Source: Maricaulis sp. (GTDB lineage Bacteria; Pseudomonadota; Alphaproteobacteria; Caulobacterales; Maricaulaceae). Taken from it: a DNA stretch of 64,000 bases. The position numbers were made by a program, and so were the translations under genes. Of this stretch, positions 28,091 to 35,663 are shown one piece after another. The notes under the pieces were generated by a model. It was not told where the DNA came from. It was given only the letters and a program-made list of their open reading frames with translations, and did not search any database. The first letter of the stretch is position 1. The number at the start of each line of letters is the position of its first letter. The stretch covers positions 62,001-126,000 of the forward strand of contig NZ_JADFAJ010000007.1 in NCBI RefSeq assembly GCF_015665295.1. Direction: 5' to 3'.

Positions 28091-28690
28091 ATGGGTTTGA
28101 AACGTTCTAGAGCCAAGTGGCTGGGCGCGATCGGTGCGCTCCTGGTGTCGTCAGGCGCCATCGCGCAGGAACCGTTCATCGGTCAAATCACGGCGGTCGG
28201 GGAGACTTTCTGTCCGCGCAATTTCATGGAGGCCAGCGGCCAGCTCCTGCCCATTTCCAGCAACACCGCGCTCTTTTCCCTGATCGGCTGCCAGTATGGC
28301 GGGGACTGCCGGACCACGTTTGCCCTGCCCGATTTGCGCGGGCGCGCCATGATTTCCCACGGCCAGGGACCGGGACTGCCCTATTACCAGCAGGGCGCCA
28401 CAGGCGGCCGGACCACGCACACCATGAACGTGACCGAGATGCCAAACCATCGCCATTCCATGATGGCGTCGACGGACGCGCCGGTTACAAATTCCCCGTC
28501 CGGTGCTGCCATGCCGACCTATACCGACCCGACGTCCGAGATCTACTCGGATCAGGCGCCAGGCTCGGCCCCGCTGAACTCCCTGGTCATCGGGCCAGCC
28601 GGCGGCAGCCAGCCTTTTTCAATCACCCAGCCGACGATCGCGCTTCGCATGTGTGTCGCCGTTTTCGGGATTTACCCGTCGCGCTCGTAA
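28091..28690 (+). CDS. secreted tail-collar-domain protein (microcystin-dependent-protein family), copy 1
   Basis: 199 residues. Signal peptide (KWLGAIGALLVSSGAIAQ), then the tail collar fold: PFIGQITAVGETFCPRNFME, ALPDLRGRAMISHGQGPGLP, TEMPNHRHSM and the C-terminal VAVFGIYPSRS. Where the family has YGGDGRTTF, this copy has CQYGGDCRTTF, giving a possible disulfide. Collar domains are named from phage tail fibres, but this chromosomal family is exported and occurs without phage genes. ATG 28091 follows GGAGGATTCT. First of three tandem copies. Confidence 0.85.
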   Translation: MGLKRSRAKWLGAIGALLVSSGAIAQEPFIGQITAVGETFCPRNFMEASGQLLPISSNTALFSLIGCQYGGDCRTTFALPDLRGRAMISHGQGPGLPYYQQGATGGRTTHTMNVTEMPNHRHSMMASTDAPVTNSPSGAAMPTYTDPTSEIYSDQAPGSAPLNSLVIGPAGGSQPFSITQPTIALRMCVAVFGIYPSRS

Positions 28691-28715
28691 GGCGCGGTCT
28701 TGAAGGGAGAATGAC

Positions 28716-29309
28716 ATGTTGAAACATTTTGTAGGCGCGGCAGTGCTGGGCGCGAGCGCCCTCGCCGCACCGTCCGCCATGGCCCAGTCAGAGCCATTCG
28801 TTGGTCAGATCACACCGTTCGCCAACACTTTCTGCCCGCGCGGCTGGATGGAAGCCAATGGATCGCTCCTGCCAATCGCGCAGAATGACGTCCTGTTTTC
28901 GCTGTTCGGCACCACATATGGCGGCGATGGACGGAGCAGCTTCGGAATTCCGGACCTGCGCGGCCGGATGGCAGTCGGTCAGGGCCAGGCGCCCGGCCTG
29001 AGCATGCGTACCCAAGGGTCCGCTTTCGGCGCAGACTCGGTGACGCTCACCGTCTCGCAGATGCCGAATCACAACCACAGCTTTCGCGTCTCAAGCTCGT
29101 CCCCGAACCAGGCTTCGATCGGCAATGCCACACTGGCGACATTCCCGGCGACCCGACCGGCGTACGCGCAAGGCGTGAACATGACCGCGACGCTGAACAC
29201 CAACGCCATCTACTCAACGGGTGGCAATCTATCGATCAACATCCAGCAGCCCTACAACACGGTGCGCTGGTGTGTCGCGACGGTAGGTATCTACCCATCG
29301 CGGAACTAG
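28716..29309 (+). CDS. secreted tail-collar-domain protein, copy 2
   Basis: 197 residues with signal peptide (LGASALAAPSAMAQ) and collar motifs PFVGQITPFANTFCPRGWME, TTYGGDGRSSFGIPDLRGRM, VSQMPNHNHSF and the end VATVGIYPSRN. The variable middle (residues about 125-175) differs from copies 1 and 3, as expected if it is the exposed or binding part. 25 nt after copy 1, same strand, same operon by spacing. Confidence 0.85.
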   Translation: MLKHFVGAAVLGASALAAPSAMAQSEPFVGQITPFANTFCPRGWMEANGSLLPIAQNDVLFSLFGTTYGGDGRSSFGIPDLRGRMAVGQGQAPGLSMRTQGSAFGADSVTLTVSQMPNHNHSFRVSSSSPNQASIGNATLATFPATRPAYAQGVNMTATLNTNAIYSTGGNLSINIQQPYNTVRWCVATVGIYPSRN

Positions 29310-29319
29310 GGGGAACTCC

Positions 29320-29913
29320 ATGAAACACATGATCAAAACCGCTATCATGGCCGCCGCGCTCGCGGCGCCGGGGCTCGGCGCTGGCGCGCAGGCGCAGGCC
29401 AGCCCGACCATGGGTGACATCATCGTGGTCGGCTTCAACTTCTGTCCGCGATCCTACATGGACGCGCACGGCCAGATTCTGCCGATCAACCAGTACCAGG
29501 CGCTATATTCGCTATTCGGGACGACCTATGGCGGTGACGGACGGACGACCTTCGCCCTGCCCGACCTGCGCGGACGCACCGCGGTGAATCACGGCCAGGG
29601 GCCTGGCCTGCCGGCCTACATCCAGGGCCAGAGGTTCGGCAGCGAGTCGGTGACGCTGTTGCAGGGCAATCTCGCGCAACACAACCACCTGACGGCCGGC
29701 ACCCACTCGCCGCCCAACGAGGAAACCCCTGGCGGCAACACGCTCGCCAGCTTCCCGGCCGGAAATATCTATACGACCGGTGCGCTCGACCAGCAGATGG
29801 CGAACACGACGGTCAGTCACACAGGCGGTGACCAGCCGGTTCAGGTTTCCGCCCCGTCCATGACCCTTCGCTACTGCGTGGCGGTCCAGGGCCTTTTCCC
29901 GTCACGCCCGTGA
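29320..29913 (+). CDS. secreted tail-collar-domain protein, copy 3
   Basis: 197 residues, signal peptide (AALAAPGLGAGAQAQA) and collar motifs VGFNFCPRSYMDAHGQILPI, TTYGGDGRTTFALPDLRGRT and the end CVAVQGLFPSRP. The His-rich turn reads NLAQHNHLTAG. It starts 10 nt after copy 2, and a strong terminator follows (29939-29968). The three copies are diverged enough to be an old duplication. Confidence 0.85.
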   Translation: MKHMIKTAIMAAALAAPGLGAGAQAQASPTMGDIIVVGFNFCPRSYMDAHGQILPINQYQALYSLFGTTYGGDGRTTFALPDLRGRTAVNHGQGPGLPAYIQGQRFGSESVTLLQGNLAQHNHLTAGTHSPPNEETPGGNTLASFPAGNIYTTGALDQQMANTTVSHTGGDQPVQVSAPSMTLRYCVAVQGLFPSRP

Positions 29914-29938
29914 CCGGATAGGAATGATCCAGTCTGAT

Positions 29939-29968
29939 GACGGGCCCGCTGCAAGGCGGGCCCGTTTT
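29939..29968 (+). terminator. rho-independent terminator of the tail-collar operon
   Basis: Stem ACGGGCCCGC / GCGGGCCCGT with a 6-nt loop, followed by TTTTC, 26 nt after the copy 3 stop codon. The U-tract is on the plus strand only. Confidence 0.8.
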
Positions 29969-29982
29969 CATGTGGCGAGGGG

Positions 29983-30585
29983 CTATTCCGCCGCTTGGCT
30001 CGCGCCGGCATAGACGGAGTTGCGCGGTCGGGCCAGAACGCGCCGGACCATGGGCTCGAAGAAGTCCAAAGGCTCGCTTTGGTAATTGCCATCGAAGGCC
30101 GCCTGGTCGTACCTGGCACAGAATTCCTCGCAGGCGGCAAAGTGCGGATGGTCGCGGAATTGCTCGCGGGCATCGCGATCGCCGCCGATATGATGGAAGA
30201 AATAATAACCCTGGAAATAGCCGTGATGGGCGACAATCCAGTGGTTCTCCTCGCTGAGGAAGGGTTTCAGGATCGCAGCGGCAATATCCGGGTGATTATA
30301 GCTGCCCAGCGTGTCGCCGATATCATGCAGCAAGGCCATCACGACATATTCCTCGTCCCGTCCGTCGCGATGGGCCCGGGTCGCGGTCTGCAGGGAATGC
30401 TGCAGCCGGTCGATCGGAAACCCGCCGAAATCACCATCCAGAAGGCGCAGATGGTCTAGCACCCGCTCGGGCAGTTTCTTTGCGAAGGGACCGAACTGGC
30501 TGGCGATCACGCCCCAGTCCTCGGCCGTCCCGTCTTCCATCGCGGTGAATTTCGCGCGCGGCGCCCCGGCATTGTCCTGTGACAT
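29983..30585 (-). CDS. HD-domain protein (PhnZ-like HD hydrolase/oxygenase family)
   Basis: 200 residues. Metal ligands are spaced as in HD proteins: LQHSLQTATRAHRDGRDEEY, VVMALLHDIGDTLGSYNHPD, WIVAHHGYFQGYYFFHHIGG and CARYDQAAFDGNY. The HDIGD and later histidines resemble the mixed-valent di-iron oxygenase branch (PhnZ type) rather than nucleotide phosphohydrolases; substrate unknown. ATG 30585 follows GGGGGGG; the longer open frame upstream is not family-like. It is convergent with the tail-collar operon. Confidence 0.75.
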   Translation of the reverse strand: MSQDNAGAPRAKFTAMEDGTAEDWGVIASQFGPFAKKLPERVLDHLRLLDGDFGGFPIDRLQHSLQTATRAHRDGRDEEYVVMALLHDIGDTLGSYNHPDIAAAILKPFLSEENHWIVAHHGYFQGYYFFHHIGGDRDAREQFRDHPHFAACEEFCARYDQAAFDGNYQSEPLDFFEPMVRRVLARPRNSVYAGASQAAE

Positions 30586-30656
30586 GCTGCCCCCCCTTTT
30601 GCCATACCCTGAACTCGAAGCAAGGCAGAGGCAAGCAGGCAGCCATGGCCGAAGCG

Positions 30657-31028
30657 CTAGAGATCGACCAGCGTCTGGGTCAGATCGCTGTCCGGATTGT
30701 CGCCGGTATTGGTGACGCCGGCCTTTTCGATCAGCAGGATGTGCACGGTCTCGGTCTGGGTGATCGGGCGGTGGCGCACGCCCTTGGGAATCACGCAAAG
30801 CTCTCCCGGTCCCAGGATGACGGCTTCCTGCCCCTCGATTTCGATTCGCAAAATGCCTTGCGTGACCAGAAAAAGCTCGTCCTCATCGACATGGCAGTGC
30901 CAGTCGAAAGAGCCGGCCCCCTTGGCCAGTTTGAGGTCGTAATTGTCGAGCCTGGCGATGCGCTTGGGCGACCAGACGTCCTCGAACTGGCTGTGTTTTT
31001 CAACCAGCGATATCGCTTCAACCGTCAT
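30657..31028 (-). CDS. small cupin-domain protein
   Basis: 123 residues, a single cupin barrel: motif 1 FDWHCHVDEDELFLVTQGIL (two His and Glu metal ligands) and motif 2 GELCVIPKGVRHRP. The substrate cannot be told from sequence. It lies 71 nt upstream of the HD gene on the same strand, possibly one unit, and is divergent from the ACT-domain gene. Confidence 0.8.
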   Translation of the reverse strand: MTVEAISLVEKHSQFEDVWSPKRIARLDNYDLKLAKGAGSFDWHCHVDEDELFLVTQGILRIEIEGQEAVILGPGELCVIPKGVRHRPITQTETVHILLIEKAGVTNTGDNPDSDLTQTLVDL

Positions 31029-31107
31029 CCCGGCCTCCCCCGTGCTGCGACTCGCGTATCAATGTCGCTTGGTGAAACGAGCTTAACCGCTGACAGGAGC
31101 CTGCCAA

Positions 31108-31524
31108 ATGACCGGAATCAGTGATCTGGCGACGCTCCTTGCCGGCCTGCGCCCGGAACCCGATCCGCAACGCTATGGCTTCGTGACCGGCCCGCGCGAC
31201 AAGCTGGCCCGTCATTTGGACACCGCGTTGATGTGTTTCCATGAAGACGAGGGCACGACGCTGATCCTGCCCTATGACGCCGCCAGGGTCGCCGGGCTCG
31301 ACCCGATCTTTCCCTGCCGCCGCATCACGCTTGCCGTTCACTCCTCGCTCGAGGCGGTCGGTTTCATGGCCCATATAGCTGCGGCGCTAGCCGCCGAAGG
31401 CATTGGCTGCAATCCGGTCGCCGGCTATTTCCACGATCATGTCTTCGTGCCGGAAGACCGCATCGGCGACGCCCTCGCCGCGCTCAAGGCGCTGGCGCGC
31501 GCCAGCGGGCGCGAATTCGATTGA
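31108..31524 (+). CDS. ACT-domain-containing protein
   Basis: 138 residues. The second half is ACT-like (RRITLAVHSSLEAVGFMAHI, AAALAAEGIGCNPVAGYFHD, HVFVPEDRIGDALAAL); the first half (YGFVTGPRDKLARH ... EDEGTTLILPYDAA) matches the usual partner segment in this uncharacterised two-ACT family. ACT modules bind small ligands such as amino acids. It precedes a 2OG-Fe(II) oxygenase gene by about 55 nt. Confidence 0.7.
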   Translation: MTGISDLATLLAGLRPEPDPQRYGFVTGPRDKLARHLDTALMCFHEDEGTTLILPYDAARVAGLDPIFPCRRITLAVHSSLEAVGFMAHIAAALAAEGIGCNPVAGYFHDHVFVPEDRIGDALAALKALARASGREFD

Positions 31525-31579
31525 CCGGCTCACTGCCCACGCGTAATTGCGCGCTCCCGAGCTTGATGGATCGCCGCGC

Positions 31580-32254
31580 GTGAGCCTGTTGCCCCAGGGC
31601 CTGACCGGCCTGCCAGCCTTCGATATCGACACGCTGTGCGATGCCCTCGCCGGACCCGGCTTTGCGGCTGTGTGCCTGACCGATACTGACATGCTGGCGG
31701 CCCTCCGCCAGGAAGCCGAGGCGCTCTGGCAGGAAGACGCGCTCACCCCGGCCGGCATCGGTCGTGCCGAGGATCACGACCTCATTGCCCGCATCCGCCG
31801 CGACAAGACGAAATGGCTCGACGGGTCGACGCCGGGCCAGATCGCCTATCTGGCGTTCGCCGAGACGCTACGCTGCGAGATCAACGCCCGGCTGATGCTG
31901 GGCCTGTTCGCCTTCGAGGCGCATTTTGCGGTCTATGAGGCCGGCGCCTTCTACAAGCGCCATGTCGACAGTTTCCGCGGTGCCCGCAACCGGGTGCTCT
32001 CGACCGTGCTCTATCTCAATCCGGACTGGCACGAGGGCGATGGCGGGCATTTGCGGATCTATGGCGAGGATGACCGCGAGCTGAGCGAGCTGCGCCCGGA
32101 ATTCGGCACGCTGGCGGTCTTCCTGTCCGAGGAAATCCCGCACGAGGTCACCGTGTCCAATCGTGAGCGCTTCTCGATCGCCGGCTGGCACCGCTGCAAT
32201 GATCGCGGGCTTGCCCCGGCCCTGCAGGTTCGGGCCCTGCCAATCGCCGGGTGA
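31580..32254 (+). CDS. 2-oxoglutarate/Fe(II)-dependent oxygenase (prolyl-4-hydroxylase-like)
   Basis: About 224 residues. The iron triad is visible: HxD in YKRHVDSFRG and the distal His in EEIPHEVTVSN, with the 2OG-binding Arg in RERFSIAGWHR. LSTVLYLNPDWHEGDGGHLR is the conserved jelly-roll core. The substrate is unknown. The start is uncertain: GTG 31580 gives VSLLPQGLTG; a TTG at 31547 would add 11 residues. It follows the ACT gene and is followed by composite repeat DNA. Confidence 0.8.
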   Translation: MSLLPQGLTGLPAFDIDTLCDALAGPGFAAVCLTDTDMLAALRQEAEALWQEDALTPAGIGRAEDHDLIARIRRDKTKWLDGSTPGQIAYLAFAETLRCEINARLMLGLFAFEAHFAVYEAGAFYKRHVDSFRGARNRVLSTVLYLNPDWHEGDGGHLRIYGEDDRELSELRPEFGTLAVFLSEEIPHEVTVSNRERFSIAGWHRCNDRGLAPALQVRALPIAG

Positions 32255-32256
32255 CC

Positions 32257-32452
32257 TTTTTCTTCCCCATTTCATGGGGAAGTGGCCCTGCGTAGCCCGG
32301 ACGCAGTCGGGGTGAAGCAGGGTCGATGGGGCGGCGGCGAAGCCAACGTTCGTGCGCAAGACGTCATCAGCATTCCGCCGTGCGACGCACGCCAGCCCCT
32401 CCGTCTCTCCGCTGCGCGGCGAGCCACCTCCCCACAATGTGGGGAGGAAAAG
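32257..32452. repeat. composite repeat bounded by CCCCAT/ATGGGG and CCCCAC/GTGGGG hairpins, copy c
   Basis: Same ends as the repeat at 16540-16696: a CTTCCCC...GGGGAAG hairpin at 32262-32281 and, at 32397-32452, CCTCCGTCTC, a small hairpin and CCTCCCCACAATGTGGGGAGG. The middle differs. It fills the convergent gap between the oxygenase and thioesterase genes and may end transcripts from both sides. Confidence 0.7.
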
Positions 32453-32456
32453 CGCC

Positions 32457-33242
32457 CTAGGCCAGAGGGCGGGCCGGTGTCGGCTTGCCGTCCGCGTCGA
32501 GTGCGACCATGACATAATCCGCCTCGCCAACCTTGCGGCGCTCGCCGGTCATAAGGTCTTCGGCCTCGGCGAGGACGGCGATGGTCATCGAGGTCCGGCC
32601 AACCGAGGCGACCGTCGCGATCACGTCCAGCAGCTCGCCTTCACGCGTCGGGGCGATGAAATCGATCTTGTCCGACGCCGCCATGCCGACATCGCAGCGT
32701 GTATGGCGCGAGGCGGCGATATAGGCCGCCTTGCCCATCAACGACATGGCATTGCCGCCGAACAACTGGCCGAGATGATTGGTATCGCCGGGAAAGACCA
32801 GCTGAAGCGTGCGGGCATAGCCTGGCGGGCTGGCGGCAAATTCCGGCCTGGCATCGGGCGCCGGCGGCAGCCGGTCCGGATTGGTCTTGCGGTCGGCAGC
32901 GACCATGGTGAAGGCGCCGCGCGTGCAGACATGGCGGGCGCCGGTGATGAGGTTTTCCGCTGCCAGTTCGACATCGACGATCATCGAGGTCCGGCCGACC
33001 ATGCGGACCTGTCCGGTCAGCTCGACCAGGTCCCCGACATGCGCCGGCGCCACGAAATCGAGCTTGTCGCAGGAGGCCGTCACGAAGGGACGACGGGCAT
33101 GGCGGGCGGCAATCAGGAAGGCCAGCTTGTCCATCTCGGCCATCGCCGCGCCGCCGAAATAGCTGCCCTGATGGTTGGTCTGGTGCGGGAAGACGAGATC
33201 CGTGTGCCGGATCTCGGCGAGATGGCGGGGCTGGTTGGTCAT
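32457..33242 (-). CDS. acyl-CoA thioesterase with two hotdog domains
   Basis: 261 residues made of two tandem hotdog units (about 10-125 and 140-255). Each has the BACH/YciA motif: TNHQGSYFGGAAMAEMDKLA in the first and TNHLGQLFGGNAMSLMGKAA in the second, followed by DKLDFVAP / DKIDFIAP and VGRTSM in each. The catalytic acidic residue (MAEMD) is present in the first but replaced (MSLMG) in the second, so the two halves may not be equivalent. It hydrolyses acyl-CoA; chain-length preference is unknown. Confidence 0.88.
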   Translation of the reverse strand: MTNQPRHLAEIRHTDLVFPHQTNHQGSYFGGAAMAEMDKLAFLIAARHARRPFVTASCDKLDFVAPAHVGDLVELTGQVRMVGRTSMIVDVELAAENLITGARHVCTRGAFTMVAADRKTNPDRLPPAPDARPEFAASPPGYARTLQLVFPGDTNHLGQLFGGNAMSLMGKAAYIAASRHTRCDVGMAASDKIDFIAPTREGELLDVIATVASVGRTSMTIAVLAEAEDLMTGERRKVGEADYVMVALDADGKPTPARPLA

Positions 33243-33322
33243 CGGGAGAGCCTTACATTGTCAGTGATCGCAGGGACCCGGCGCTTGCGCACACCCGCCC
33301 ATTGATCGCTTGCCGGGACGAC

Positions 33323-33402
33323 GCCTCAGCGTGTTTCTTCAGTCAAGGGGCATGCCCGCCACGCGGCCCTTCGGGCCCTTGACTGAAGAAACACGCTGAG
33401 GC
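33323..33402. repeat. long hairpin element, copy 2 (27-bp perfect stem, 26-nt loop)
   Basis: Left arm 33323-33349 and right arm 33376-33402 are perfect complements over 27 bp. The loop (33350-33375) equals the reverse complement of copy 1's loop except for two bases. The inner stem CTTCAGTCAAGGG is shared; the outer stem is different from copy 1. It lies in the 251-nt gap between the thioesterase and pdhC genes. Confidence 0.85.
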
Positions 33403-33493
33403 CTGCTGGCTGACAAGAGAACAATGTCTCCAACCGCGCCGCGCGCCGGTCTGATAAGGGTGTTTCCGGCCCGTCCGGACCGACTGCCCACCC

Positions 33494-34816
33494 CTACATC
33501 AGCATCGTCATCGGATCTTCGACATAGGTCTTGAAGGCCTGCAGCCACTTCGCGCCGGTGGCGCCGTCGACCACACGGTGGTCACAGGTCAGCGTCACGG
33601 TCATCACCATCGCAATCGCCAGCGCGCCGTCCTTGACGACCGGACGCTGTTCGCCCGCGCCGACCGACAGGATCATGCCCTGGGGCGGGTTGATGATGGA
33701 GGCGAAGCTGTCGATGCCGAACATGCCCAGATTGGACAGGGAGAAGGTGCCGCCCTGGAATTCCTCGGGCTTGAGCTTGCGGTCGCGGGCCCGCGTCGCG
33801 AGGTCTTTCGACTCGCGGGAAATCTGCACCAGTCCCTTCTGGTCGGCATCGGTGATGATCGGCGTGATCAGCCCGCCCTCGATGGCGACGGCCATGGAGA
33901 CATCGGCATGCTTGTGGCGGGCAATCATGCCGCCCTCGATCCAGGAGGAATTCGCCGCCGGCACTTTCTTCAGCGCCAGGCCGGCCGCCTTGATCAGGAT
34001 GTCATTGACCGAGACCTTGTCGCCATCCTTCTCGGCGGCGGCATTCACGCGCTTGCGGAAGTCCATCAGCGCATCGATGCGGCAATCCACGGTGAGCGGG
34101 AAATGCGGGATATCGCGGAAGCTCTCCGACAGGCGCTTGGCCGAGATCTTGGTGATCCCGTCGGCCTTTTCCAGCTCATAGCGGTCGCGGGCGATGCCAT
34201 AGGCCTTGAGCGGATCGTCCATGTCGACGGGCTTGGCCGCCGGCGCTTCGGTCGCGGTTGAGCCGCCAGCCTTGGACGGCTGGGCGTTCTCAACATCGCG
34301 CTTCACGATCCGGCCATAAGGTCCCGATCCGTCGATGGTTTTCAGGTCCAGCCCCTTGTCGGCGGCGATCCGTCTGGCCAGCGGGCTCGCCTTGACGCGG
34401 TTATCGCCGCCCTTGGCGGCGCCCCCTTCGTCTCCGCCTTTGGCGGAGCCACTTCCCCCGCTCGCGGGGGCAGAAACAGGCTCGGATTTTCCTCCACCGC
34501 TTGCGGGGGAGGTGTCAGCGGAGCTGACGGAGGGGGCCGGCGCCGCAGGCGCCGGGGCAGAAATCTCGGTTTCACCCTCTTCCAGAAGCACGGCGATCAC
34601 GGCATTGACCTTGACGCCTTCGGTGCCGGCCTCGACCAGGATCTTGCCGACGACGCCTTCATCGACCGCCTCGACCTCCATAGTCGCCTTGTCGGTCTCG
34701 ATCTCGGCGAGCACCATTCCGCTCTCGACGGTATCGCCTACCTTGACGTGCCATTTGGCCAGTGTGCCCTCTTCCATGGTGGGCGACAGGGCGGGCATCA
34801 GGATTTCGATGGACAT
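33494..34816 (-). CDS. pdhC: pyruvate dehydrogenase E2, dihydrolipoyl acetyltransferase
   Basis: 440 residues: lipoyl domain (1-80, lipoyl Lys43 in [11 protein letters not shown]), a Ser/Gly/Ala linker, E3-binding domain ([15 protein letters not shown] ... GRIVKRD), second linker and catalytic domain ending in the CoA-acetyltransferase motif [17 protein letters not shown]. The first linker ([26 protein letters not shown]) is encoded by two palindromic repeat copies lying in frame (34422-34476 and 34487-34537). ATG 34816 ([12 protein letters not shown]) has GGAG upstream. Forms the core of the PDH complex with PdhA, PdhB and LpdA. Confidence 0.96.
   Translation of the reverse strand: MSIEILMPALSPTMEEGTLAKWHVKVGDTVESGMVLAEIETDKATMEVEAVDEGVVGKILVEAGTEGVKVNAVIAVLLEEGETEISAPAPAAPAPSVSSADTSPASGGGKSEPVSAPASGGSGSAKGGDEGGAAKGGDNRVKASPLARRIAADKGLDLKTIDGSGPYGRIVKRDVENAQPSKAGGSTATEAPAAKPVDMDDPLKAYGIARDRYELEKADGITKISAKRLSESFRDIPHFPLTVDCRIDALMDFRKRVNAAAEKDGDKVSVNDILIKAAGLALKKVPAANSSWIEGGMIARHKHADVSMAVAIEGGLITPIITDADQKGLVQISRESKDLATRARDRKLKPEEFQGGTFSLSNLGMFGIDSFASIINPPQGMILSVGAGEQRPVVKDGALAIAMVMTVTLTCDHRVVDGATGAKWLQAFKTYVEDPMTMLM
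34422..34537. repeat. two opposed palindromic repeats inside pdhC
   Basis: At 34422-34476 the plus strand has the CTTCGTCTCC hairpin plus CCACTTCCCCCGCTCGCGGG pattern, nearly identical to the copy in pdhB. At 34487-34537 is a second, inverted copy (CTCCGTC-hairpin-CACCTCCCCC on the minus strand). Together they encode the linker between lipoyl and E3-binding domains. Confidence 0.75.
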
Positions 34817-34827
34817 TAAAAGCTCCG

Positions 34828-35253
34828 TCAAGCAGGCCCGTTCGCGCGCGACTTGAGGGTCGAACGGGCAAAGAAGGTCAGGAAAAACAAGGCGACATAG
34901 ACGATGGCCAGCCCGCCCGAGAGCGATTGCTGGATCAGGGCGTCGAGCCCCGTCTCGGAATTGTTGAGCGCAGCCAGACCCGTGGGTGAGAGACCGGTCG
35001 TGCGATCAATCTCGGCCAGGGTGGCGATGAAGCCGTCATGCACCTGCGACGAGCCCAGCGCGATCCGGCCGAGAAAGGCGAGCACAAGACTCAGGAAAAA
35101 GAAGGAGAAGAGCCGCAGCCCGGCGCCGGCATGGCGAAGGAAGACCCAGATGGCGACGACATAGGCCGAGATCACGGTGAAGAAGACCTGCACACCCAGG
35201 AGAAGGATGTTCTGGTACTCCACCATCTGCTCGATGACGTCGGCCTCATTCAT
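34828..35253 (-). CDS. small membrane protein of unknown function inside the pdh cluster
   Basis: 141 residues with three hydrophobic helices: [40 protein letters not shown] and [17 protein letters not shown] near the C terminus. I do not recognise a family. The ATG at 35253 ([14 protein letters not shown]) sits 1 nt after the GFA-like gene stop, so it is translated in the pdh operon. Link to pyruvate metabolism is unknown. Confidence 0.7.
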   Translation of the reverse strand: MNEADVIEQMVEYQNILLLGVQVFFTVISAYVVAIWVFLRHAGAGLRLFSFFFLSLVLAFLGRIALGSSQVHDGFIATLAEIDRTTGLSPTGLAALNNSETGLDALIQQSLSGGLAIVYVALFFLTFFARSTLKSRANGPA

Positions 35254-35254
35254 C

Positions 35255-35659
35255 TCAGGCCGTCCCTTTCGGACCGGAAATCCGATCGATATTCTCGTCC
35301 CAATTTGCGCCGTCAAACTCCTGGAAGCGCAGCTGCAGATTGGCATCGGCATCGAGGGCGCGCAGATTGACGCTCCAGCCGTCAGGATGCGAGCGCGGTA
35401 CATAAAAGCTCTTCACGCCGCATTTCGAGCAAAACATGTGTTTGGCTTGATGCGTGCCGAACGTATAGGTCGTCAGGCTCTCCGCGCCCCGCTCGATCTT
35501 GAAATCACCCTTCTCGACAATGAGATGGATGAAGCCGGTCTTGGTGCAGATCGAGCAATTGCACGACAGGGCGACGACGCTGTCCGGCAGGTTCACGGCA
35601 AAGCCGACCTCACCGCAATGACACTCGCCGTGGCGCCAGGATTTTTGCGGAGACGCCAT
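35255..35659 (-). CDS. GFA-family zinc protein
   Basis: 134 residues. Cys motifs typical of the glutathione-dependent formaldehyde-activating enzyme fold: GECHCGEVGF, LSCNCSICTKTGF and MFCSKCGVKSFY. True Gfa enzymes are one branch; many members, probably including this one, have unknown substrates. 4 nt after the pdhB stop and 1 nt before the next gene, so embedded in the pdh operon. Confidence 0.82.
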   Translation of the reverse strand: MASPQKSWRHGECHCGEVGFAVNLPDSVVALSCNCSICTKTGFIHLIVEKGDFKIERGAESLTTYTFGTHQAKHMFCSKCGVKSFYVPRSHPDGWSVNLRALDADANLQLRFQEFDGANWDENIDRISGPKGTA

Positions 35660-35663
35660 CTCC

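Noticed and set aside
28091-29913. Prophage remnant suggested by three tail-collar domains
   Set aside because: All three have signal peptides, no other phage gene is near, and composition matches the chromosome.
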